NCBI RefSeq assembly: GCF_029255145.1
Contig: NZ_JAPUVQ010000044.1
Span: 1 to 64,000 of the forward strand
Source: Accumulibacter sp003538495
Lineage (GTDB): Bacteria; Pseudomonadota; Gammaproteobacteria; Burkholderiales; Rhodocyclaceae
Length of the DNA: 64,000 nt
Direction: 5' to 3'
Shown here: positions 53,421-62,159 of the stretch, in pieces
Layout of the letters: the number at the start of each line of letters is the position of its first letter
Position numbering within the stretch: position 1 is the first letter of the stretch
Made by a program: the position numbers and the translations under genes
The notes under the pieces: generated by a model
The model's input: only the letters and a program-made list of their open reading frames with translations
What the model was told of the DNA's origin: nothing
Databases searched by the model: none

Positions 53421-54296
53421 ATGGACTTCCGCAAGCAATTCTTCGTCAGCCCCGGCGAGAAACTGAAACTCGCCGGCATCGACCCGGCGCAAACCGCTGG
53501 CCACGCCTCGTCTGAAGAGGCCCTGCCCGAGATCCAGAAGAATGTCATCCGCATGGACGAGCTGCAGGCCCTGCTCTACGCCGACGGCAACCAGTCGCTG
53601 CTGGTCGTCCTGCAGGCGCTCGACGCCGCCGGCAAGGATGGCGTCGTCCGGCACCTGTTCAGCGGCATGAACCCGCAGGGCACCCGGGTCTACGGATTCA
53701 AGCAGCCAAGCGCCGACGAGGCGGCGCACGACTTCCTCTGGCGCGCCCATCAGCGGACGCCGGCCAGGGGCGAGGTGGCCGTCTTCAACCGCTCGCATTA
53801 CGAAGATGTCCTCGTCGTGCGGGTCCATCAACTGGTGCCGAAGGCGGTCTGGTCGAAGCGCTACGCCTTGATCAACGACTTCGAGAAGCTGCTGGCCGAG
53901 AACGGCACCCGCATCCTCAAGTTCTTCCTGCACATCAGCCCCGAGGAACAGCTGCTCCGCTTCAAGCAGCGGCTCGATGACCCGGCGCGCAACTGGAAGA
54001 TCAGCGAAGGCGACTACTCCGAGCGCGAGTTCTGGACCGACTACGTCGAAGCCTACGAGGAAGCGCTGAGCAAGACCAGCAGCAAGGAAGCGCCCTGGTA
54101 CGTCATTCCCGCCAACCACAAGTGGTTCCGCAACCTGGCGATTTCGCAGATCATCGCCGACACCATGGAAGAGATGGGACTCAAGTTGCCGCCGACGCGC
54201 GTCGATCTGAAGGAAATCGCCACCAAGTACCACGCGGCGGAGGTGGCGCAGGAAAAGCGGGCGGGCAAGACGCCAAAGCCGACTGGCAAAAAGTAG
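53421..54296 (+). CDS. Polyphosphate:nucleotide phosphotransferase (PPK2 class III-like)
   Basis: A 291-residue polyphosphate kinase 2. The P-loop is ALDAAGKDG at 66-74. The lid and Walker B regions read SGMNPQGTRVYGFKQPS and FNRSHYEDVLVVRVH. These details (including HDFLWR) fit the class III group (polyphosphate:AMP phosphotransferases), which turn AMP and ADP into ATP using polyphosphate. GAGGAG lies before the ATG. It sits between a proton ATPase and a SulP transporter in one orientation, so polyphosphate-derived ATP could feed the pump (inference). A GKDG P-loop makes it active in principle. Confidence 0.9.
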   Translation: MDFRKQFFVSPGEKLKLAGIDPAQTAGHASSEEALPEIQKNVIRMDELQALLYADGNQSLLVVLQALDAAGKDGVVRHLFSGMNPQGTRVYGFKQPSADEAAHDFLWRAHQRTPARGEVAVFNRSHYEDVLVVRVHQLVPKAVWSKRYALINDFEKLLAENGTRILKFFLHISPEEQLLRFKQRLDDPARNWKISEGDYSEREFWTDYVEAYEEALSKTSSKEAPWYVIPANHKWFRNLAISQIIADTMEEMGLKLPPTRVDLKEIATKYHAAEVAQEKRAGKTPKPTGKK

Positions 54297-54322
54297 CTCG
54301 GACGACCAACTGAGGCGCGACG

Positions 54323-56068
54323 ATGACGCAAGACAGCGAAGGCAAGGGCTTCCGGCTGCCGATTTTGCAGGGCGTCCTGCCGCTTGATCGGCCAGGGCTT
54401 GGGCGCGACATCCTCGCCGGTTTCACGCTCGCGGCGCTGGCCATTCCGGGGACCATGGGTTACACCAAGATCATCGGCACGCCGGTCATCACCGGGCTGT
54501 ACACCATTCTCATCCCGATGAGCCTGTTCGCCATTTTCGGGTCGTCGCGGCATCTGGCGGTCGGTGCCGACTCGGCGACGGCGGCGGTGGTCGCCGCCGG
54601 TCTCGCCGGCATGGCGGTGCGCGGATCGAACGAATGGCTGGCCCTGTGCAGCCTGCTGGCCCTGATGGCGGCGGTTTTCATGTTCGCCGCACGGGTTCTG
54701 CGGCTTGGTTTCCTCGCCGATTTTCTCTCGCGCACGGTGCTCACCGGTTTCATGACCGGCGTCGGTGTGCAGGTGGCGCTGCTCGAGGTTTCCGGCCTGC
54801 TGGGCCTGCAAGGCACCAGCAACCAGCCGCTCAAGGAGATCGTGCGCGACCTGCGGCTGCTCGGGGAAGCCAATCCCTATGCGGTCTGCGTGTCGCTCGC
54901 GGTGATGGTGGTGATCGTCGGCGGCAAGAGGATTTCCGAGAAGATCCCGGGCGGACTGATCGCCGTCGTCGCCGCCATCGGTGTCAGCTGGGCGCTGAAT
55001 CCCGGCGCCCATCTGGAGACGCTGGGCAGCGTTCCGAGCGGCCTGCCGACGCTCGGCCTGCCGCACGTCGATTGGAGCTGGGCGTTGATCGAGAAGCTGC
55101 TGCCGATTGCCTTTGCCTGCTTCGTGGTGATTCTGGCGCAGAGCGCCGCCACCTCGCGCGCCTACGCCGTCAAGTACAGCGATCGCTTCGACGAGAATGT
55201 AGACATGGTCGGGCTCGGCATGGCCAACCTCGGCGCCGGCTTGTCGGGCACCTTCATCGTCAATGGCAGCCCGACCAACACGGCGATGGTCGACGGCGGC
55301 GGCGGCCGCAGCCAGGTGTCGCAGCTCACCACCTGCGTCCTGGTGCTGCTGGTCCTGCTGTTCCTGACCGGCCCCCTCGCCCACTTGCCAACCGCGGTTC
55401 TTTCGGCGATTGTCTTCCTGGTGGCGGTGCACATGATCGACATCAAGGGCATGACCCGGATCTTCGTCGAGGCACGTGCGGAGTTCTGGGTGGCCTTGCT
55501 GACCGCCGCGACAGTCGTCGTCGTTGGCGTCGAACAGGGGATCATCCTGGCGATGGTGCTGTCACTGCTTGATCACGTGCGGCGCGGCTACCGGGGAAGC
55601 AATTCGGTGATCGCGGCCGACAAGAGAAAGAAGGGCTGGCAGACCGTCCCGCTGAGCGAACCGCAGCAGATCGCGCCGGGACTGCTGGTTTACCTCTTCA
55701 GCCACAGTCTGTATTACGCCAACGCCGGCCAGTTCGCCGAGGAGGTTCTCCGTCTGGCAACAACGAAAAAGCAGCCACCGCTGGCCTGGCTGTGCATCGA
55801 AGCGGCAGCAATTGGCGATGTGGACTTCTCGGCCGCGGCGATGCTGCGCGACACCTGCACGCTGCTCGAGCAGCAGGGCATCCGGCTGGTGTTTGCCAAT
55901 GTTTCGGCGCACCTGCGCGACCAGTTCGACCGCCACGGGATCACCGAGATGCTCGGTGCGCACGCGATCTACGGCTCGCTTCATGCCGTGGTGGCCGCCT
56001 ACGAAAGCCAGTTTGGAACGCCGCCGGCGGCAACCACCGCTGCCGCGGGTGACGAAATACGGCCCTGA
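54323..56068 (+). CDS. SulP-family anion transporter with STAS domain
   Basis: A 581-residue transporter. Twelve to fourteen helices fill the first 420 residues, with family marks GFTLAALAIPGTMGYTKIIG near the start and NLGAGLSGTFIVNGSPTNTA in the middle. A cytoplasmic STAS domain follows from about residue 445 (LLVYLFSHSLYYANA, then CIEAAAIGDVDFSAAAML). Members carry sulfate, bicarbonate or other anions, usually with a cation. GAGG precedes the ATG. It starts 27 bases after the PPK2 gene in the same direction, so it is likely in the ATPase-PPK2 transcript. The end is convergent with the CorA gene. Substrate unknown. Confidence 0.92.
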   Translation: MTQDSEGKGFRLPILQGVLPLDRPGLGRDILAGFTLAALAIPGTMGYTKIIGTPVITGLYTILIPMSLFAIFGSSRHLAVGADSATAAVVAAGLAGMAVRGSNEWLALCSLLALMAAVFMFAARVLRLGFLADFLSRTVLTGFMTGVGVQVALLEVSGLLGLQGTSNQPLKEIVRDLRLLGEANPYAVCVSLAVMVVIVGGKRISEKIPGGLIAVVAAIGVSWALNPGAHLETLGSVPSGLPTLGLPHVDWSWALIEKLLPIAFACFVVILAQSAATSRAYAVKYSDRFDENVDMVGLGMANLGAGLSGTFIVNGSPTNTAMVDGGGGRSQVSQLTTCVLVLLVLLFLTGPLAHLPTAVLSAIVFLVAVHMIDIKGMTRIFVEARAEFWVALLTAATVVVVGVEQGIILAMVLSLLDHVRRGYRGSNSVIAADKRKKGWQTVPLSEPQQIAPGLLVYLFSHSLYYANAGQFAEEVLRLATTKKQPPLAWLCIEAAAIGDVDFSAAAMLRDTCTLLEQQGIRLVFANVSAHLRDQFDRHGITEMLGAHAIYGSLHAVVAAYESQFGTPPAATTAAAGDEIRP

Positions 56069-56171
56069 CGCGGGCAATGCTGGATTGCCGAGCGCGACCG
56101 CGGGAGCGCCTCGCACCCGCGAACTTCGGCCACGGTCGACCGCAGACCGTCGTGAACTGGCGGTCGTCGCG

Positions 56172-57263
56172 CTAATGATCGCTGCCGGTTGGCTTGGCGG
56201 GCGCGTCGGTTTGGTCTGCTGTGCCGCGTGCTCCGACCGTTTCCGCAGCCCGGAGTCCACCGCCGCCGCCGGTGGCCGACTGCAGCTTCTTCCTCCGCCA
56301 GGCGCCCATCCAGCCAAGACTCTTGAACAAAAGCAGGGTCAGGCCGACTGACAACAAGGGCAGTCCGACACCGAGCAGGAAGAAGTCGTCACGAGTTGCC
56401 AGCAGCTGGTCGATGGCCCAGTTGAAGTTCATTCCGAAGTAACCGGTAAGGAAAGTGATCGGCAGGAACACCCAGGAGATCATCGTCAGCCGGTTGATCT
56501 GCTCGGACTGGCGGTCGGAAATGCTCGCCCGATAGCCCTCCATCGCCTCGGTGGTGCGCTGGCGGTAAGCATCGATCAGATGCACAAGGTCTGCCAGGCG
56601 TTCGCTATAGCCTTGAAACGACGGCCATACCTCGGCGCTGATGCCGGGGATGCCGCCGATCGACGTGACCACGGTCTTCACCCTGTCGCGCAGCGGCACC
56701 AGCAGCCGATGCAGCGACGACAGTTCCCGGCGCAGGGCGGCCAGGCTCAAGAGGTGCTCGGCGGCCGGGCTGAGAAAAATCTTGTCCTCCAGTTTGTCGA
56801 GCAGCTCGTCGGCACGCTCAAGGCGCGGGTAGAAACCCGTCACCAGTTCATTGAGGACGATCAGCAGCGCGTAGTCGGGATACGCCGTGATCGTCCCGGA
56901 AAGCTCGCGAAATCGCTGGCGCGCTGCGTCCATGCGCGAAGCAGCGCCGTCGAATACCGTGATCAGCCAGTTCGGCGAATACAGGAGATGTCCCGCGACG
57001 ACTCCGCGCGTCCCGGCGTCTGCCCAGGTCGACATGCGCAGATGCTGCGGGCTTGCCTTGAAGCGCGCCGACTGACCAAAGCGCGGCAACCAGGCGCTCA
57101 GCGTAGGGTCGAGCTGCAGCGCAGAGGCCAGCGCCGCGATTTCGTCCTCGGTCGCGTTCGTGATGTCAAGCCAGAAAAAACCTTCCCTGGGCAACTGGCC
57201 GGCGAGATCCTTCCCGGACAACGGCGTGCTCACGCCATGGGCATCGATAAGCGTCGCTTTCAC
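56172..57263 (-). CDS. CorA/ZntB-type divalent cation transporter
   Basis: A protein of about 363 residues. A large cytoplasmic alpha/beta domain with a long helix is followed by two membrane helices near the end; between them the pore signature reads YFGMNF (the GMN motif). The family carries Mg2+, Co2+ or, in ZntB, Zn2+. The frame extends to 57368, but that extra part lies in an uncharacteristic arginine-rich stretch; a GTG at 57263 (VKATLIDAHG) with GGGAG upstream is taken as the start. A Gly-rich tail follows the last helix. It converges with the SulP gene and is divergent from the channel-like gene. Confidence 0.85.
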   Translation of the reverse strand: MKATLIDAHGVSTPLSGKDLAGQLPREGFFWLDITNATEDEIAALASALQLDPTLSAWLPRFGQSARFKASPQHLRMSTWADAGTRGVVAGHLLYSPNWLITVFDGAASRMDAARQRFRELSGTITAYPDYALLIVLNELVTGFYPRLERADELLDKLEDKIFLSPAAEHLLSLAALRRELSSLHRLLVPLRDRVKTVVTSIGGIPGISAEVWPSFQGYSERLADLVHLIDAYRQRTTEAMEGYRASISDRQSEQINRLTMISWVFLPITFLTGYFGMNFNWAIDQLLATRDDFFLLGVGLPLLSVGLTLLLFKSLGWMGAWRRKKLQSATGGGGGLRAAETVGARGTADQTDAPAKPTGSDH

Positions 57264-57584
57264 CTTGAGGTCAGTCTCCCTGTTCTGGCAAACCCCTGAC
57301 CGGGGCTCGAACTCGCGCTGGTGGAACCTGCGTTTCCCGCGGCTGCCGCGACGGCAGCCAGCAAGCACACCAACCCGGTGAACCGACTAGTATACTCGGC
57401 GTTGTTCCGACATCGCCGTTGCACCAGGACGCCGGGAAGCTCCAGCCCGGTTGGGCAGCACCATGCGCCAGCGTCAGGACACTCGCCTGGCGCCCCTGCC
57501 GGCAACGGCCGCGCTTGGACGGCGCGGCCGTTGCCGTCGTGAGTTCATCCAGATTCTGTACTTTCAGCGGGAGAGCTGTCCAGG
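57264..57584. other. Divergent intergenic region with strong hairpin
   Basis: The 321-base gap between the CorA-type gene and the channel-like gene. It holds a TATACT hexamer at 57392-57397 on the plus strand without a clear -35, and a perfect 14-bp stem-loop at 57501-57535. A GTTCGAG string on the minus strand recalls a tRNA T-loop but has no pairing arms. No coding frame of family character. Confidence 0.55.
57501..57535 (+). other. 14-bp perfect stem-loop in the leader of the channel-like gene
   Basis: GGCAACGGCCGCGC at 57501-57514 is exactly complementary in reverse to GCGCGGCCGTTGCC at 57522-57535, with a seven-base loop. No T-tract follows. It lies 50 bases ahead of the ATG at 57585 and could attenuate, protect or regulate that mRNA. 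Confidence 0.7.
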
Positions 57585-58358
57585 ATGGCGGATACGACAA
57601 CGACCGAGAAGAATGCCAAGGCCCTCCCGCCAGACGCCCCGGCCGATCAGCTGCCACCTGCGGCAGGCCGGGTCGAAGCGGACCTGCCGCGGCTGCCGCA
57701 AGTCATCAAGCAACTGTCGACGGACGCCCAGACGCTTCCACAGGCAGCCGAGAAAGTGCCTGCGGAACTGGTCAACATTCCCCGGACAGTGGTCACTGCC
57801 CGGCCCGGCGAACTGGCGCCGGTCGAGGCCTACATCGAAGCCGAGTTGCCGATCACAAAGGCGTTGCCGCTGCCAGACCTGTTCTATGGCGGCGGCGTGC
57901 TGGTCGTCGTCGTCATCTTGCAGGCCATCGGACTGCGCCTGCTCACCGCTCACTTCGACAAGCGCGCGCGAAGCATCGAGCAGCGGCCGGCGTGGTGGAG
58001 CGTCGACCTGCTGCTAGGCTTCACCGTCTTCAGGATGCTCGGTCTGCACCTGGCTTCGATCATTCTCTGGTCGGCGGCCATCGTTTACGGTGGGATCATC
58101 CCGGACTGGGTAATGGCCGCACGCTTCGCTGCGCTTTCCTACACCACCCTTGGCAGCGACGTCGAACTGCCGGCGGAATGGAACTTGCTGGCGCCGATCA
58201 TTGCCATCTCGGGAATGTTCACCTTCGCCTGGACCGCCAGCGTTTTGGTCAGCATTGTTGGCCAGTGCAACCAACTTCGCGGCGTGATCCGGGAGGCGCG
58301 CAAGAGCAGGCGCAAGGCCATCGGCGACTCCAGTCCAGGCGTGCCCCCGGAAACCTGA
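57585..58358 (+). CDS. Ion_trans_2-like channel protein without GYG filter
   Basis: A 257-residue protein. A proline/alanine-rich soluble region of about 95 residues precedes four hydrophobic segments. The last two (about 155-172 and 203-226) bracket a pore-like loop, FAALSYTTLGSDVELPAEWNLL in parts, that matches small 'ion channel' family proteins, in which this loop reads 'TTLGYGD'. Here it is TTLGSD (residues 187-192), so the glycine-tyrosine-glycine core is lost. A basic tail ends the protein. It may conduct ions non-selectively or be a sensor. No ribosome site of note (CAGG before ATG). The strong hairpin at 57501-57535 is in its leader. Confidence 0.7.
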   Translation: MADTTTTEKNAKALPPDAPADQLPPAAGRVEADLPRLPQVIKQLSTDAQTLPQAAEKVPAELVNIPRTVVTARPGELAPVEAYIEAELPITKALPLPDLFYGGGVLVVVVILQAIGLRLLTAHFDKRARSIEQRPAWWSVDLLLGFTVFRMLGLHLASIILWSAAIVYGGIIPDWVMAARFAALSYTTLGSDVELPAEWNLLAPIIAISGMFTFAWTASVLVSIVGQCNQLRGVIREARKSRRKAIGDSSPGVPPET

Positions 58359-58400
58359 CTGCGGCCGGAGCGTCGTACTTGCGGCCGACCGCCAGCCGGG

Positions 58401-58676
58401 TCAGCAGTTGCCTTTCTTGGCTTGACCGGGCGGACAGTGATAGCCCTTGCCATTGGCCTGGCCCTTGCCTTGCCCTTCGCCATGGTACTTCTTCCAATAG
58501 ACCGGGTCGCGCCAGAGCTTCCCATCCCAGTAATAGCCACGCTTGTCCCGATCGCCAATACTGATCGTCACGCCGCCGCTCTGGATTCTGACGTGGTCAA
58601 CGTTGATCTGGACATCGCTGGCCTGGGCCAGAGCAGTCGATAGCGCCAACAAGGCACAGCCAATGATCGCCTTCAT
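58401..58676 (-). CDS. Small secreted DUF2502-like protein
   Basis: A 91-residue exported protein. A signal peptide (residues 1-19, ending AQAS) is followed by a beta-strand stretch and the motif ISIGDRD then GYYWDGKLWRD and YWKKY. This resembles the DUF2502 (YpeC-like) pattern, in which 'GDRD' and 'YWDG-x-x-WRD' recur. A Gly/Lys/Gln-rich linker and a Cys-Pro-Pro-Gly tail with two cysteines end it. GGAGAAG before the ATG at 58676 selects this start. Function unknown; probably periplasmic. It is next to yebC on the same strand (56 bases). Confidence 0.7.
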   Translation of the reverse strand: MKAIIGCALLALSTALAQASDVQINVDHVRIQSGGVTISIGDRDKRGYYWDGKLWRDPVYWKKYHGEGQGKGQANGKGYHCPPGQAKKGNC

Positions 58677-58732
58677 GTGCTTCTCCGGTTGTTGCGGCAG
58701 GCTTCGTCGGCGCACCTCGCGGCGCGCTCTGC

Positions 58733-59461
58733 TCACTCGTCGTCCATAATCACGTTGGTGAACACGTCCTGGACGTCGTCGAGGCTTTCGAGCACGTCGA
58801 TCAGCTTCTGCATGCGACGAGCGTCTTCGCCCGTGAGCTGGCTCTCGTTCTCGGCCTTCATCGTCACGCCTCCGTACTGGGACTCGAAGCCGGCGGCTTG
58901 CAGCGCATCCTTGACGGCGATGTAGTCGTTCGGCGCCGTCAGCACTTCCACCGAGCCGTCGTCGTTGCTCAGCACGTCGTCGGCGCCGGCTTCGATGGCG
59001 GCGTCCATCAGCGCGCCTTCGTCGGTCCCCGGGGCGAACAGCAACTGCCCGCAGTGCCTGAACTGAAAGGCGACGCAGCCATCAGTACCGAGGTTGCCGC
59101 CGTACTTGTTGAAAGCGTGCCGGACGTCGGCGACGGTGCGCGTGCGGTTGTCGGTCAGGCAATCGACGATGACCGCCGCGCCGCCTATCCCGTAGCCTTC
59201 GTAGCGGATCTCGACGTAATCGACCCCTTCGAGTTCACCGGTGCCCTTCTTGATCGCGTTGTCGATCTTGTCCTTGGGCATGTTGACGCCCTTGGCCTTG
59301 TCGACCGCCAGTCGCAGGCGCGGGTTGAACGCCGCATCGCCGCCGCCCATCTTGGCCGAGACGGTAATTTCCTTGGCGATCTTGGAAAACGATGCGCTGC
59401 GCTTTTCATCCTGGCGCCCCTTGCGGTGCTGGATATTGGCCCACTTGGAATGTCCTGCCAT
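58733..59461 (-). CDS. yebC: YebC/PmpR-family regulator or translation factor
   Basis: A 242-residue protein of the YebC/TACO1 family. MAGHSKWANIQHRKGRQD opens it, followed by the classic ITVSAKMGG and GVNMPKDKIDNAIKKGTG; an acidic end (LDDVQDVFTNVIMDDE) closes it. Family members bind DNA as regulators (PmpR) or help ribosomes with proline-rich stretches. The length is usual. It lies alone on the minus strand, with a divergent HerA-like ATPase gene 142 bases away; a TAGAAT -10-like hexamer is seen on the minus strand at 59546-59551. Confidence 0.93.
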   Translation of the reverse strand: MAGHSKWANIQHRKGRQDEKRSASFSKIAKEITVSAKMGGGDAAFNPRLRLAVDKAKGVNMPKDKIDNAIKKGTGELEGVDYVEIRYEGYGIGGAAVIVDCLTDNRTRTVADVRHAFNKYGGNLGTDGCVAFQFRHCGQLLFAPGTDEGALMDAAIEAGADDVLSNDDGSVEVLTAPNDYIAVKDALQAAGFESQYGGVTMKAENESQLTGEDARRMQKLIDVLESLDDVQDVFTNVIMDDE

Positions 59462-59603
59462 GCTGACCTCTGCTGATTGCGATCTTGCCGCCGGCGTTGC
59501 CGGAGCAACAAACCTGGCCGCGAATGGTTGATAATCGAGCTGGTCATTCTAGCACCTCCCGTTTTTTGTCATCCCTCCCCGCCACCATTTTCCGGAGTCG
59601 CTC

Positions 59604-61130
59604 ATGGTCAATCCACTCACCATTGCCAGACACGAAGGCACCGAACTCGCCCTGCTACCGGCGCTGGCCAACCGGCACGGGCTGATCACCGGCGCCACCG
59701 GCACCGGCAAGACGGTCACCCTGCAGGTTCTAGCGGAACGTTTTTCGGCGATCGGCGTGCCGGTGTTCATGGCCGACGTCAAGGGCGACCTGTCGGGGCT
59801 GGCGGCCATCGGCAGCGTCTCAGCGAAGATGCAGGCGCGTCTCGATGCACTGGGCATCAAGGAACACACGCCGGCGAAATGTCCGGTTACCTACTGGGAC
59901 GTTTTCGGTGAGCAGGGGCATCCGGTACGGGCGACGATTTCGGACATGGGGCCGATCTTGCTGGCGCGCCTGCTGACGCTCAACGACACCCAGACCGGCG
60001 TCCTGCAACTGGTCTTCAGGATCGCCGACGACAATGGCCTGCTGTTGCTCGATCTGAAGGATCTGCGGGCGATGCTGCAGCACGTCGGCGAGAACGCCAA
60101 GAGCTTCACCAGCGAATACGGCAATGTCTCGGCGGCGTCGATCGGCGCCATCCAGCGCGGCTTGCTGAACCTCGGCGACCAGGGCGGCGACGTCTTCTTC
60201 GGCGAGCCGATGCTCGACATCGCCGACCTGATGCAGACCGACAACGGCCACGGCGTGGTCAACATCCTCGCCGCCGACAAGCTGATGAGCTCGCCGCGGC
60301 TCTACTCGACCTTCCTGCTGTGGCTGCTGGCCGAGCTCTTCGAGCAACTGCCCGAAGTCGGCGACGTCGAAAAACCCAAACTGGTTTTCTTCTTCGACGA
60401 GGCGCACCTGCTGTTCAACGAAGCGCCAGCGGCCCTGCTGGAAAAGATCGAGCAGGTGGTCAGGCTGATCCGCTCGAAGGGAGTCGGCGTCTATTTCGTC
60501 ACCCAGAATCCGCTCGACATCCCGGACAGCGTCCTCGGCCAGCTTGGCAACCGCGTCCAGCACGCGCTGCGGGCGTTCACTCCGCGCGACCAGAAAGCGG
60601 TCAAGGCGGCGGCGCAGACGCTGCGCGCCAACCCGCGCTTCGACGCCGAAACGGCAATCACCGAACTTGGCGTCGGCGAGGCGCTGGTCTCCTTCCTCGA
60701 CGAGAAGGGCCGGCCGAACGTCGTCGAACGCGCTTTCGTGCTGCCACCGGCGTCGCGGATGGGACCGCAGACCGCCGATGAGCGACAGGCGGTGATCAAG
60801 GCGTCGACGATCTACGGCCACTACGAACAGGCGATCGATCGCGAATCCGCCTACGAGAAGCTCAGGGCAGCGACGCAGCCGACGCAGCAAGGTGCGGGCG
60901 TGCAGAAACCAACGCCGACCAGCGAGCCGGAAGCGTCGGGCGGCGGCTGGCTCGGCGGTCTCGCCGACCTCTTCGGTGTCGCTTCGAGCAGCGGCCGCTC
61001 GCGTGGCGGCGATTCGATCGCCACCACGGCGGCCAAGAGCGCCGCGCGGGCGATCGGTTCGCAGGTCGGCCAACAGCTCATTCGCGGCGTTCTCGGTTCG
61101 CTGCTGGGCGGCGGCTCACGCCGGCGCTGA
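59604..61130 (+). CDS. HerA/DUF853-type ATPase
   Basis: A 508-residue P-loop ATPase. Walker A is GATGTGKTVTLQ from residue 30, Walker B VFFFDEAHLLF. HerA-type motifs (VFMADVKGDLSGL and YFVTQNPLDIPDSVLGQLGNRVQHALRAFTP in parts) identify the DUF853 family, once called helicase HerA C-terminal-like. The tail is rich in Gly, Ser and Ala and ends in a glycine-zipper-like segment (GSLLGGG). The function of DUF853 proteins is not established; DNA or protein translocation is inferred from the fold. No nuclease such as NurA is nearby. Confidence 0.85.
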   Translation: MVNPLTIARHEGTELALLPALANRHGLITGATGTGKTVTLQVLAERFSAIGVPVFMADVKGDLSGLAAIGSVSAKMQARLDALGIKEHTPAKCPVTYWDVFGEQGHPVRATISDMGPILLARLLTLNDTQTGVLQLVFRIADDNGLLLLDLKDLRAMLQHVGENAKSFTSEYGNVSAASIGAIQRGLLNLGDQGGDVFFGEPMLDIADLMQTDNGHGVVNILAADKLMSSPRLYSTFLLWLLAELFEQLPEVGDVEKPKLVFFFDEAHLLFNEAPAALLEKIEQVVRLIRSKGVGVYFVTQNPLDIPDSVLGQLGNRVQHALRAFTPRDQKAVKAAAQTLRANPRFDAETAITELGVGEALVSFLDEKGRPNVVERAFVLPPASRMGPQTADERQAVIKASTIYGHYEQAIDRESAYEKLRAATQPTQQGAGVQKPTPTSEPEASGGGWLGGLADLFGVASSSGRSRGGDSIATTAAKSAARAIGSQVGQQLIRGVLGSLLGGGSRRR

Positions 61131-61164
61131 GTTCGGCGCGGGCGAACGCCTCGCAAGCGCACGC

Positions 61165-61950
61165 CTAAGGCGAGAAGCAGATCTCGGTTTCCATCACGGT
61201 GATCGCCGAACCGGACAGCAGGACGCGATCTCCCTGCAGCGAGCAGCCAAGATTGCCGCCACGTTTCGAGACCTGGCGCGCGCTCAGTGTGTTCCTGCCG
61301 AGTCGCCCGGCCCAGTAAGGCGTCAGCACGCAGTGCGCCGAGCCGGTGACCGGGTCTTCCAGGATACCGTACTTCGGCGCGAAGAAGCGACTGACGAAGT
61401 CGACCTCGATTCCCGGCGCGCTGACGATGACGCCGCGCCGGTCGAGCTGGCTCAGGCAACCCGGATCCGGCCTGATCGTGCGAATCTCCGCCTCGCTGGC
61501 GAAGATCGCCAGGTAGTCGTCGGCGGCAAGCACCTCGAGCGGTTGCCGGCCGAGGCCGGCGAGCAAGGCTGCGGGAATCGCGCAGGGCGCTGCCGGCGTC
61601 GACGGAAAATCCATTTCGAGGAGGCTCCCCTGGCGCTGCACGCGCAGATCGCCGCTGCGGGTGGCAAAGGTGATCACCGGTTTGGCATGCCCCATGATTT
61701 CAAAGATGACGTGCGCGCTGGCCAGCGTCGCGTGCCCGCACAGGTCGACCTCGGCCACTGGCGTGAACCAGCGCAGCGCGAAACCCTCTCCGGTGGCAAC
61801 GAAGAAGGCCGTCTCGGAGAGATTGTTCTCCTCGGCAATGGCCTGCAGCAGAGCGTCGTCCAGCCAGCCGTCGAGTGGGCATACCGCCGCCGGATTGCCT
61901 TCGAAGGCGCGGCTGGCGAAGGCGTCAACCTGGTATTGCTTCAGTTTCAT
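61165..61950 (-). CDS. PhzF-family isomerase-like protein
   Basis: A 261-residue protein of the PhzF/diaminopimelate-epimerase fold. The catalytic glutamate region reads NNLSETAFFVA, after NPAAVCPLDGWLDDALLQ; ATLASAHVIFE and DPVTGSAHCVLTPYWAGRLG are further family signatures. PhzF isomerises a precursor of phenazine, but most homologues, including this one without phenazine neighbours, have unknown substrates. It is convergent with the HerA-type gene. Upstream lie two matched hairpins (61983-62082). Confidence 0.9.
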   Translation of the reverse strand: MKLKQYQVDAFASRAFEGNPAAVCPLDGWLDDALLQAIAEENNLSETAFFVATGEGFALRWFTPVAEVDLCGHATLASAHVIFEIMGHAKPVITFATRSGDLRVQRQGSLLEMDFPSTPAAPCAIPAALLAGLGRQPLEVLAADDYLAIFASEAEIRTIRPDPGCLSQLDRRGVIVSAPGIEVDFVSRFFAPKYGILEDPVTGSAHCVLTPYWAGRLGRNTLSARQVSKRGGNLGCSLQGDRVLLSGSAITVMETEICFSP

Positions 61951-61982
61951 GGTCTGCTCCCGCCAGTCTCGTGATTTGCCGT

Positions 61983-62082
61983 GGCGGACAAGATCCGCCG
62001 CCCCCGAGCCGAGGCCGGGCTGGTGTCGGCCAGCTCGCCACCTCCTGCACGCCCCGCAAATCGATGGCGGATTTTGTCCGCC
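61983..62082. repeat. Pair of matched short hairpins (REP/MITE-like)
   Basis: GGCGGA-CAAGA-TCCGCC at 61983-61999 and GGCGGA-TTTTG-TCCGCC at 62066-62082 are each small stem-loops. Each is also the near-exact inverted copy of the other (17 bases with one mismatch). They lie between the divergent PhzF-like and isochorismatase-like genes and together look like the ends of a 100-base palindromic element. Genome-wide copy number cannot be judged here. Confidence 0.55.
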
Positions 62083-62159
62083 GGTGGTCCGGATTCGGTA
62101 TCGCCGATCGCACCGGAAGGCCTTACGATAGCATCACTTTCACTACCGGAGGTCCTGAA

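Noticed and set aside
57264..57330. tRNA-like T-loop on the minus strand
   Set aside because: GTTCGAG is present, but the flanking bases do not form the five-pair T stem and no acceptor or anticodon arms were found.
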